NCBI GenBank assembly: GCA_905206805.1
Contig: CAJLIR010000001.1
Coordinates: 124,001 to 188,000 of the forward strand
Length of the DNA: 64,000 nt
Source: an uncultured Caryophanales bacterium
GTDB taxonomy: Bacteria > Bacillota_I > Bacilli_A > RF39 > UBA660
Direction of reading: 5' to 3'
In this document: piece after piece, positions 18,564-26,214 of the stretch
How positions within the stretch are numbered: the stretch's first letter is position 1
How the letters are laid out: the number at the start of each line of letters is the position of its first letter
Notes under the pieces: model-generated
The model's database searches: none
The model's input: the letters and a program-made list of their open reading frames with translations, nothing else
Told to the model about the DNA's origin: nothing
Made by a program: the position numbers and the translations under genes

Positions 18564-18875
18564 TTAGTCTAATTTAATAACGCTTAATTTAGCATTAGTA
18601 GTACCATCAAAAATTAAATCAGTTTCTTGCTCTGATGTTATTACCAATGTTACTTCATCACCTTTAGCTCCAGGACTATTTATATACATAGTTATATCTT
18701 TATTATTTACCATATCCATCTTGAGTAGTAATTCTACAGTCTCACGTGCGACTTTGTCATCGATGTCACCGTCTAAATATATTATTCTCTTTTCATGTAA
18801 ATCAATTGAAGATACCTTTAATTTTTCTTTCTTTTGCTCTTTTCTATCTTTATTCTTTATATTTTTATTACTCAT
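18564..18875 (-). CDS. Small protein with ClpP N-terminal segment only
   Basis: Residues 28-69 (EKRIIYLDGDIDDKVARE, then NNKDITMYINSPG) closely match the N-terminal third of ClpP proteases. The protein then diverges completely: 34 more residues replace the part with the catalytic Ser, His and Asp. The first 25 residues are very Lys-rich. It has a good ribosome-binding site (AGGAG) and its own terminator, so it may be expressed. No ClpP continuation is seen in the other minus-strand frames downstream, arguing against a simple frameshift. It could be a decoy subunit or a degraded chimera. Confidence 0.7.
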   Translation of the reverse strand: MSNKNIKNKDRKEQKKEKLKVSSIDLHEKRIIYLDGDIDDKVARETVELLLKMDMVNNKDITMYINSPGAKGDEVTLVITSEQETDLIFDGTTNAKLSVIKLD

Positions 18876-18997
18876 ATTTAACTCCTATTCCAACAAATAC
18901 CATTATTAATACCTTTTTCAAGTACAAATAAACGATTTCTAACAACTTAAATAACTTTTCAACAACCAACCCACCACTTTAATTTTTTTGTACCACT

Positions 18998-19246
18998 TTA
19001 TAAAACACCCTTAAATAAAATAACTATATCTATGTTTAATCCTATTGTTATTATTTCAATCTCTTTTAATGTTATTCTTTTCTTAGCATTTATATCCAAC
19101 AAATTCTTTATTCTTTTTTTATTTAAAGACGTTATTTGATGTAAATATTCTACGTATTCGTTTTCGTTTACATTTTTCTCTTTTAATACTCCTATTATAT
19201 TTAAAGTAATTTGTTTTTGAATTCTATATATCTTTTCCATTTTCAT
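18998..19246 (-). CDS. Small helix-turn-helix-like protein
   Basis: An 82-aa basic protein whose second half (NKKRIKNLLDINAKKRITLKEIEIITIGLNIDI) has the helix spacing of a Cro/C1-type DNA-binding domain with a LxEIxxIxxxLNIDI recognition pattern. It overlaps the end of the SSB gene by 23 nt, implying translational coupling. Sequence similarity is weak; the function as a regulator is inference. Confidence 0.6.
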   Translation of the reverse strand: MKMEKIYRIQKQITLNIIGVLKEKNVNENEYVEYLHQITSLNKKRIKNLLDINAKKRITLKEIEIITIGLNIDIVILFKGVL

Positions 19247-19571
19247 CTTCCTTTTTAGAACTTAAAAAAGTAACTTTTTCAGCAATGATTTCCATTAAGT
19301 ATTTAATATTTTCATCAGAACCGCTATATGGTTTATTTTGTAAATGCTCCTTTATTCCTACTAGATCACCTTTTTTACAATATTCTGCTGTATTTACTGC
19401 TACTGATCCAAATAGTGTTACTGAAAGAAAATCAGTATCATATTCACCTTGTTCATTTTTAAAAGTTCTTGGTATTGCTAATATCATAGTTGTATATTTT
19501 TCCCCATCTTCTGATTCGTTTACTTTTATGTCTTTACTAATTCTTCCTACCATAACTAATTGATTTAACAT
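19224..19571 (-). CDS. ssb: Single-stranded DNA-binding protein, accessory type
   Basis: An OB-fold SSB of 115 aa: MLNQLVMVGRISKDIKV, then TTMILAIPRTF, DFLSVTLFGSVAVNTAEYCKKGDLVGI. It covers the OB domain only and ends SSKKEDENGKDI, lacking the acidic DDDIPF tip that recruits partner proteins in the replicative SSB. That and its position beside damaged genes suggest an accessory or mobile-element SSB rather than the chromosomal one. The ribosome-binding site is GGGAGATG. Confidence 0.88.
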   Translation of the reverse strand: MLNQLVMVGRISKDIKVNESEDGEKYTTMILAIPRTFKNEQGEYDTDFLSVTLFGSVAVNTAEYCKKGDLVGIKEHLQNKPYSGSDENIKYLMEIIAEKVTFLSSKKEDENGKDI

Positions 19572-19656
19572 AATTCATCTCCCTACCTTGGTGTAAAATT
19601 GTAACAAAATTAAAAATAAATACCAGACTATAACAATTTTTTATAAAGAAATAAAC

Positions 19657-19686
19657 AAAAAAAGACTATCTTAATTAGAGATAATC
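19657..19686 (-). terminator. Intrinsic terminator
   Basis: Minus-strand GATTATCT/AGATAGTC stem (one G-U pair) followed by seven T, downstream of the TGA-interrupted gene. Confidence 0.7.
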
Positions 19687-19729
19687 CCTTGATTTATGAT
19701 TATTATATATTTAAGTAAAATTAATTTTT

Positions 19730-19957
19730 TTATTTATCTACTTCTTTAAAATATTTTTCTAATTCTTCCTTTGAAATTGGTTTTGATAAATTCTCATAAC
19801 ATTCTTTAGCTGATAAATGATTTACATACCCTCACCCTATATAATCACTATATATTGATATATTCCTACATGAACACGTAATTTCATTTTTAGTCGGTAC
19901 TTTTGTTTGAAGTATATCGCCACACAACTTACATTTTATTTTGTACTCCCTTTGCAT
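19730..19957 (-). pseudogene. Small four-cysteine protein gene with in-frame TGA
   Basis: From an ATG at 19957 with a strong GAGGGG ribosome-binding site the frame reads MQREYKIKCKLCGDILQTKV, with Cys pairs CKLC and CSC typical of a small zinc-binding domain. TGA interrupts at 19832-19834 after 41 codons. The same frame then continues for 33 codons (GYVNHLSAKECYENLSKPIS onward) to a TAA just upstream of a terminator. The continuation is protein-like, so this looks like a nonsense mutation of a roughly 75-aa gene. The family may be the small DUF7695-like group (low certainty). Confidence 0.65.
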
Positions 19958-20150
19958 ATTTTCCCCTCTTTTAAACATATCTATAATCTAAATAAATTAT
20001 AGCATAAAAAGTACAAAACTTATGAATTATTCTATATTTTATTAATTAATTTTATATTTATAATACTTATTGTAATTAATATTCTTTTTTGTTTCAAAGC
20101 AATTGTTTGTAATTATAATTAAACACAACTAAAATTATTACGCAACTCTT

Positions 20151-20464
20151 TTATTTTTTTAAATGAAGTTTATTATTCTTAAAATATAATTCCTTTACCT
20201 TATTAAATTTTTTATAAGCTTTTCTTGTGAGTTTAATTATATATTTATCTTTTTTAAATTCATTACTCAAATAAAAATATAGTGCTGGTGAAAACCTTAT
20301 ACAATTAATACAAGCATCATAATTCTCATTTAATAAATCTATAAAATCTTTAGGAAAATTAGTTAAAAACAATTTTTACTTAATTCTTTTAAATATTCTT
20401 CAACATTAGATGATAATACTACAATTGCACGTTCTCCAATATCATATTTACTTTTATGATTCAT
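20151..20464 (-). pseudogene. Small gene with frameshift at an A/T homopolymer
   Basis: ATG at 20464 follows AGGAGG and reads MNHKSKYDIGERAIVVLSSN onward for 33 codons to a TAA. From the adjacent frame, starting near 20372, 73 protein-like residues (FLTNFPKDFIDLL, ending FKNNKLHLKK) continue. A single-base change in the AAAAATTGTTTTTAA stretch would join them into one protein of about 105 aa. Either the gene is broken, or there is a homopolymer error in the assembly, or the ribosome shifts at TTTTTAA. The product is not recognised; it is basic and C-terminally helical. Confidence 0.55.
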
Positions 20465-20621
20465 TTACTTTTACCTCCTTTATCTTAATTAAACACATAA
20501 TAAAAATAAATAAAACTCCTCAAACAGACATAATTTTTAAACACATTTTAAACAACTTTAACAAACGTTTATATACAAAACACCCAAACACCAATATAAT
20601 CATTATTGCCCCTTAATAAAC

Positions 20622-20644
20622 AAAAAAGAAGATTTAATCTTCTT
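20622..20644 (-). terminator. Intrinsic terminator of ASCH gene
   Basis: Minus-strand AAGAAGAT-TAA-ATCTTCTT followed by TTTT; the stop codon itself forms the loop. Confidence 0.8.
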
Positions 20645-21020
20645 CATAATCATAATTCCATAATCCTAATTGTCCATTTATTTTTTTATCAATATTAATC
20701 ATTTTAACATTATCTAATTTCCAGGCATATCCTGTCCTAATTTTGTTACCATATGCTATATTATTTTCTAAAATGATTTTTTTGTTTAACTCATCATCCA
20801 ATAGACAACAATCTACTAAATCAACGATAGCAATTATTTTACTTTTAGGAAAATCAATTCCTAAATCACCATATTTTTTCATTTCATCTTTATCAATACC
20901 GGCACCTGCATGTATTAATAGTTTTCCTCTATAATTAGTCTTCCATGTTCTAAATTCATATTTTTTTATACCATATGCGACTAATGATGCCCATGGTTGT
21001 TTTAAAGTTATAACTTTCAT
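20634..21020 (-). CDS. ASCH domain protein
   Basis: A 128-aa PUA-like ASCH protein: ITLKQPWASLVAYGIKKYEFRTWKTNYRGKLLIHAG is the diagnostic N-terminus, with Lys and Arg residues that line the nucleic-acid or nucleoside cleft. Family members bind RNA or hydrolyse modified cytidine (N4-acetylcytidine amidohydrolase in E. coli YqfB); the exact activity here is unknown. It is monocistronic, divergent from the restriction endonuclease gene, with which it shares the intergenic region. Confidence 0.88.
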   Translation of the reverse strand: MKVITLKQPWASLVAYGIKKYEFRTWKTNYRGKLLIHAGAGIDKDEMKKYGDLGIDFPKSKIIAIVDLVDCCLLDDELNKKIILENNIAYGNKIRTGYAWKLDNVKMINIDKKINGQLGLWNYDYEED

Positions 21021-21094
21021 TTTATCACCATATCAATTATAGCATATTTTATGGATTTTTATTTATGTGATATAATTAGTATGGAGGGATTAAT

Positions 21095-22153
21095 ATGTCT
21101 TTAAAAGAATATACTGATATGATTAAAAATCATGCCCTATATCCAATTGCTGATATCAATAAAATTATTCAAGAATTAGTTCTTATTCAAACCGAGTTTT
21201 TACATAACTATGGAGTTAATGATATTTTTTCAAATTCTAAATTTTACGAGATAGTTATTGCAAACCAATTAAATCATAAACCAATACCAGGACATTCTGG
21301 CTCAAGAGACGCTGAAGATGAAAGTGGAACTCAATATGAATATAAACACTTTAAAGAAACTAGTTCTAATCACTCTTGGACATTTAACGATTATTCTGAT
21401 AATTTAATGAATCATATGAAAGAATATAAATTCATATTTGCTCATATAAATGATAAGGATTATAAGTATCCAGGAATAATGGATTGGTATTATGAAGTAG
21501 ACGGATATATAATAGGCGAATATTTAAAAAAAGCTACACTTAGTATTAAAAATGCAAGAAAAATGATCAATGTATCAGCAAATCAATTAGAACAATTAGG
21601 ATGTAAAAAAAGTTATGCAGATATAAATAAAGCAAAAAAATATTCAGGAAGATTTGAAAAACAATTAGTTAATATTTCTATAATATCTGAAAAATTAGAA
21701 AAATTAACAAAAGTTGATAAAATTCTGACAAGTAATAAACTATATGAATTATTAGTTGCACTGAAACTCAACCACTATGTAAATCCAGAACAAGGCGGTC
21801 GTGAAGGAGCCCATGATGCAATTGATAGAGATATGAATACATATGAATATAAAGTATATAAAACAAGAACTTGGAATTTTCAAGATATATCTGAAGCAGT
21901 ATTAAATAAATATTATTTAGATAAAAAAATAATATTGGCTGTTGTTGATAAGACTAATCTTGTTGTTAAAGAAATATATTCAGTAGATCCAAAAGATGCT
22001 GTACCTAAATTAAAGGAAAAATTACAAAATAAGATAGATAATCTTAATAAAAAAGGCGGAATATTAAGAAGAAGACAAATCAGTTTATCTTTTGCTGATA
22101 TAAAAGCTATGCCTTCATTTGAAATTATTTATTTAGAAGAAGAAAACGAATAG
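21095..22153 (+). CDS. Type II restriction endonuclease with duplicated PD-(D/E)xK domain
   Basis: A 352-aa protein built of two repeats. The first half has SNSKFYEIVIANQLN, then Asp72-x9-Glu82-x-Lys84 (YEYK) and SWTFNDYSDNLMN. The second half has TSNKLYELLVALKLN, then Asp241-x9-Glu251-x-Lys253 (YEYK) and TWNFQDISEAVLN. Both copies keep the same spacing of candidate catalytic residues, implying a single chain with two active centres. It is convergent with a bifunctional methyltransferase whose gene ends 9 nt away, as in restriction-modification systems. The start is set by GGAGGG. Type and recognition site are not readable. Confidence 0.85.
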   Translation: MSLKEYTDMIKNHALYPIADINKIIQELVLIQTEFLHNYGVNDIFSNSKFYEIVIANQLNHKPIPGHSGSRDAEDESGTQYEYKHFKETSSNHSWTFNDYSDNLMNHMKEYKFIFAHINDKDYKYPGIMDWYYEVDGYIIGEYLKKATLSIKNARKMINVSANQLEQLGCKKSYADINKAKKYSGRFEKQLVNISIISEKLEKLTKVDKILTSNKLYELLVALKLNHYVNPEQGGREGAHDAIDRDMNTYEYKVYKTRTWNFQDISEAVLNKYYLDKKIILAVVDKTNLVVKEIYSVDPKDAVPKLKEKLQNKIDNLNKKGGILRRRQISLSFADIKAMPSFEIIYLEEENE

Positions 22154-22175
22154 AAAACAATCTATTCGTTTTTTG
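22145..22175. terminator. Bidirectional terminator between endonuclease and methyltransferase genes
   Basis: AACGAATAGA-AAACAA-TCTATTCGTT with a T run to the right and an A run to the left. It overlaps the 3' ends of both convergent genes. Confidence 0.85.
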
Positions 22176-25044
22176 ATTTCCACATTCCTGTATCAGGATC
22201 CCAAACTAAAATCATAGTAAATATTTCGGTTAAATCCTTAAATTTTGAAGCTACTTCTTCAAGTAAATCATTTTTTATAATATATTCTAGTACACCATTA
22301 TCATATAACTCCGACGTAGAAATAGATTCTTTATCAGTTAACAAATTGTTACAAATAATTTTTATACTATCAATGTAATTTTCTTTTTTATTTGATTCTT
22401 TTTTTTCGTAATTTTTTTCTTTTTTAAATATTAATAAAGTCTCACCATTCATAGTTTTCTTAGGATCTAAGATTTTCTTTAAAGTTTTTTTACTTTTAGA
22501 AATATGAATAGATGTTTGAAATATCAATTTATTTTCGGTAAACATTTTAATTAAATCATTCCATACATTCAAATTTGAATCATGAAAATATAAAAACATA
22601 TATGAATTATTCTTAAGCATTCCCGATACATTATTGAATGCTTCATTCATTAATTTTAAATACTCATGATAATCTTTTTTTCTTCCTTTTGCATTTGTCA
22701 TTACAATTTCGCTATCATAATCTATATTATTATCCAAAAAAGCTTGATATAACTGCATATATTCAGAATAAGGCACTTGACCTAAATACGGAGGATCTGT
22801 TATTACTAAATCAATAGATTCATCTTTAATCATAGTTTTATCAACAAATTGAGTTCCCTTTTTTATTATAAACGATTTAGTATTATCTAATAAAGATACA
22901 TCATTTACAAAAGAATTTGCATAATAATTATTTTCAATAAATGCAGTAGATGATAAATAACTATCTATACTATTAATAAATAACATTGGAACATTTCGTT
23001 CTATGCAATTATTTTTTGGAATCCATAAAGGCCATTGAGAACTCATTTTCACATCAAGAATTTTACTCTTGTGAATAATAGAAATATAAATATATTTACA
23101 AATATTAAGCAATTTTTCATCATCAATTTCATTAATTAATTTTTTTATTTCATCTAGTATGAATAAACTTCTATTAGAAAATTTATCTGAAATTCTTTCA
23201 TTTGCTTTTACTGCTATTCTACTATTTTCTAACAATTTTATATTTTTAATATTTTCTATTTTTCTGTTCATTTTAAAGTTAGAAATATCCATTACATCAG
23301 CTTTTTTATGTAAATCCTTTTTATTACAAGAACAAGAATAAATTATATCTTTAATATTAAATTCAGGTTCTGTATCATATACAATCTTCTTAATAATAGC
23401 TTCATTATTAGAACAAAATTCACATTTTGTATAATACTCACTATATAGCTTTGCTACATCATTTTTTAAATTATTTATTTTATTTATTTCTTTATCAGAA
23501 ATAATATTTAAAGAATTTTTACATAAAAATATTGGAACATCATTTATATCAATGCCTATTGATTTTAACTTATATTTTTTATTAAGAGATTCTAATAATG
23601 TTACACCAGAACCCATAAACGGATCAAGTATTGTATCTCCCTCTTTTGAAAATATATCCAAAATACAATCGGTAATATTATATGGCTTTTGGGACCAATA
23701 CAACATATTATTATATAGTGGAGATTTGTTTGTCGCATCTATAGATGAAATGCTTTCTTTAAATTTGCATATTTTTAAATCATCTTGATTAGAATCATTG
23801 TTAAATACACCTATAATTAAATATTCAAACACTTTTTTTTGTTGGGAATTTCTATTATTACAATGAGAATAATTTTCTTTTACAACTACTACATTATCAA
23901 AATATGTATTCATTTCAGAAATTAAATCATTTATATTCATAGTATAACGATCGGATGCCTGTTTTTCTAAATCTACTGGATAAGCATAACTAAAACATAA
24001 ATTAATCTTATTTTCAGAAGAAAAACTCATTAATTTTTTCAATTCAGTCAATGATTTACTTTTGCTACTGATATTAGACTGAAATCTATTTTCTGCATAT
24101 AACCCAGTAGTTATTTTTCCTTGCTTGTACGTCATATATGGATATTCATAATTTGAAATAGTAGTCAACAAATGAAAATACCTTGAATACTGCATATCAG
24201 TATATGGAGGATCTGCATAAATAAATCCAACATTATTTTTAATTTCTTCTAAATTTATTAATTTGTCAAATGGTAAATTAAATGATTTTCCCTCAAATGT
24301 ATTATCATTAATTTCTGAAAATTCTTGTAATTTTAATTTAAATATTTCATATATATTTTTACTTCTAACATCTATTAATTTCTTGAAATTTTTATTTTGA
24401 TTAAGTGGTTGGGCCATATGTCCATCTTTAGAAAATGAAACTTCCTTAATAGCATAATATAGAGCTGTCAACAAAACATCTTTTTCCTGTTCTTTCTCTA
24501 TTGCATATCTTATTGAATCAATTTCTATTGATTGTTTTAAACCAAAATATACTCCTGAATAATATAATGTAAATAGCATAAATGGTATGTCATATTTATG
24601 TTTGTTTAGTTCATCGATGGAAGTAATAATATTGTTATTAATAACTATTTTAAAATTTGATTCCCATACTTTTAATAAACTTTCATTAAATGAAATTAAA
24701 TCTTTACTAGAAGATTTTATTAACTCATCTTCTTTTTCTATTTGAGACCCATATATATTTAATAACTGATTTTTATTATATTCATAATTTTTTTCTAGGG
24801 AATCAAAATTTATCTTATGATTGTTTTTTAATAAAACTGAACTTATATTTGATGCATATATTTCAACATCATTAGCAAAAACCTTATATCCTTTTGATTT
24901 AAACATTTGTGCTACACAACCAGTACCAGAGAAAATGTCTAAAATATATTTATCTTCATTTATATATTGCTTGCTATTATTAAATATAAAATCTAACAAT
25001 CTTTTTTTACTACCTGGATAATTTAACAAAGCTTTATCATTCAT
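22162..25044 (-). CDS. Fused double DNA methyltransferase
   Basis: Modification enzyme of 960 aa with two catalytic modules. The N-terminal one is of the D12/Dam class: NYPGSKKRL near residue 8, ILDIFSGTGCVAQMF, and the catalytic DPPY near 276. The C-terminal one is of the N6/N4 class with circularly arranged motifs: ILDPFMGSGVTL near 475 and DPPYLG near 750. A cysteine cluster (CEFC, then CSC) between them may bind zinc. Two modules in one chain suit methylation of both strands of an asymmetric site. The start at 25044 is set by GAGGAGGTCT; 13 more codons upstream are open but unlikely. It partners the convergent endonuclease. Confidence 0.9.
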   Translation of the reverse strand: MNDKALLNYPGSKKRLLDFIFNNSKQYINEDKYILDIFSGTGCVAQMFKSKGYKVFANDVEIYASNISSVLLKNNHKINFDSLEKNYEYNKNQLLNIYGSQIEKEDELIKSSSKDLISFNESLLKVWESNFKIVINNNIITSIDELNKHKYDIPFMLFTLYYSGVYFGLKQSIEIDSIRYAIEKEQEKDVLLTALYYAIKEVSFSKDGHMAQPLNQNKNFKKLIDVRSKNIYEIFKLKLQEFSEINDNTFEGKSFNLPFDKLINLEEIKNNVGFIYADPPYTDMQYSRYFHLLTTISNYEYPYMTYKQGKITTGLYAENRFQSNISSKSKSLTELKKLMSFSSENKINLCFSYAYPVDLEKQASDRYTMNINDLISEMNTYFDNVVVVKENYSHCNNRNSQQKKVFEYLIIGVFNNDSNQDDLKICKFKESISSIDATNKSPLYNNMLYWSQKPYNITDCILDIFSKEGDTILDPFMGSGVTLLESLNKKYKLKSIGIDINDVPIFLCKNSLNIISDKEINKINNLKNDVAKLYSEYYTKCEFCSNNEAIIKKIVYDTEPEFNIKDIIYSCSCNKKDLHKKADVMDISNFKMNRKIENIKNIKLLENSRIAVKANERISDKFSNRSLFILDEIKKLINEIDDEKLLNICKYIYISIIHKSKILDVKMSSQWPLWIPKNNCIERNVPMLFINSIDSYLSSTAFIENNYYANSFVNDVSLLDNTKSFIIKKGTQFVDKTMIKDESIDLVITDPPYLGQVPYSEYMQLYQAFLDNNIDYDSEIVMTNAKGRKKDYHEYLKLMNEAFNNVSGMLKNNSYMFLYFHDSNLNVWNDLIKMFTENKLIFQTSIHISKSKKTLKKILDPKKTMNGETLLIFKKEKNYEKKESNKKENYIDSIKIICNNLLTDKESISTSELYDNGVLEYIIKNDLLEEVASKFKDLTEIFTMILVWDPDTGMWKSKNE

Positions 25045-25302
25045 TTTAGACCTCCTCAACTGTATAAATATATTATACCACACTAATGAGCATTATTATT
25101 TTTTTACTGTATTTTACTTAAAAATTAATATAGATTTTGTCACCTATACCAAAATAAAAAATGCAAGTTTTAAACTAGTTTGCACAATAAAACTTATATT
25201 AAGGAAATAATTAATGTTAAGGCTTACTAATTTAGTCTGCTGTTGCGTATAGTATTATTCGAACTTTATACCTTTTTTGTTATTTCAATTCAAAAGTACA
25301 GA

Positions 25303-26211
25303 CTATAAAATTTCTTTTGAATTGGTATTCAAAAATTTATTATTGAGAATTTGAGTTGCGATTTCTAGATAATTTCTTTCTTTCAGCTGTTTATCAACCT
25401 CTCTTGATATTTGTTTAATTGATAAATCAATATTATCTTTTTCAATTTTAAAATTTTTAAATTCTACAATCAATTTTTCTTGTTGTTCCTTAAGATATTG
25501 TTGATTTTTTTCACCATAAAAATACTTTTCAAGCATTTTATTATGTTTTGTTCCATTTGCAGCAAAATATATAATATTTATGAGTTCTGGATAACTTGAT
25601 ATAGCAATTATATTTAATATAAATTCACTTTCTAAATTACACTTTTTATGTAAAAAATCTAAATACATATATTCTATTAATAGTGTAATATATTTTATTT
25701 CATTCACTATATATTTCTTTATATTATTATTTCCTATTAAATAACTTGCTGCTTCTTTTATATTAGTTACATGGGTTATTTTAGACAAATATCCATATAG
25801 TTCAAAAATATCATTTTTATCAAATGAATTATTTAATAAAATACTACAATTCTCCATTACCTTTTCTTTAAAATATCCTGCCTTTGTTTTTACATTTATA
25901 TCTAATGGTAGATTTAAAGAGGTTGCCATTATATACATTATTTCTTCATATACATTTCTTAATAAACAAGTTCCCATAAAGATTTCACCATTTGAAAGCA
26001 ATTCAAATACAGTAGCAAATTCTTTCTTTATTTCTTTAAATAGATACTTTGATTTTTCGTAAGCAGTAATTCCTTTATAATCAAATTTGTCAATCATATC
26101 TAAATATACAAAATTACTTACATCTAGTATCCTAATTATTTTATCATAAGAAAAATTTTTATTTTTATTTTCTAAATCTTTTAAATATCCTTTAATTTTT
26201 GAACTTTTCAT
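25303..26211 (-). CDS. Uncharacterised helical protein, second gene of two-gene module
   Basis: A 302-aa protein, almost entirely alpha-helical by composition, with a basic N-terminus. Residues about 85-150 contain LLRNVYEEIMYIMATS and later FELYGYLSKITHV, a pattern seen in HEPN-like helical proteins in which an Arg/Glu helix precedes a Ser-x-His end. No family was confidently recognised. It starts 3 nt after the 26215 gene's stop, so the two are surely cotranscribed. The neighbourhood of a restriction-modification pair and mobile elements favours a defence or conflict role (inference). Confidence 0.7.
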   Translation of the reverse strand: MKSSKIKGYLKDLENKNKNFSYDKIIRILDVSNFVYLDMIDKFDYKGITAYEKSKYLFKEIKKEFATVFELLSNGEIFMGTCLLRNVYEEIMYIMATSLNLPLDINVKTKAGYFKEKVMENCSILLNNSFDKNDIFELYGYLSKITHVTNIKEAASYLIGNNNIKKYIVNEIKYITLLIEYMYLDFLHKKCNLESEFILNIIAISSYPELINIIYFAANGTKHNKMLEKYFYGEKNQQYLKEQQEKLIVEFKNFKIEKDNIDLSIKQISREVDKQLKERNYLEIATQILNNKFLNTNSKEIL

Positions 26212-26214
26212 ACA

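Noticed and set aside
19832..19834. TGA read as tryptophan (Mycoplasma-type code)
   Set aside because: TGA ends sufD, the PssE-like gene, the flippase and the relaxase, in two cases as ATGA overlaps with the next start, and Trp is encoded by TGG throughout.
20410..20616. A 68-codon plus-strand open frame
   Set aside because: No ribosome-binding site, highly biased composition, and it lies opposite a minus-strand gene start with a clear AGGAGG.
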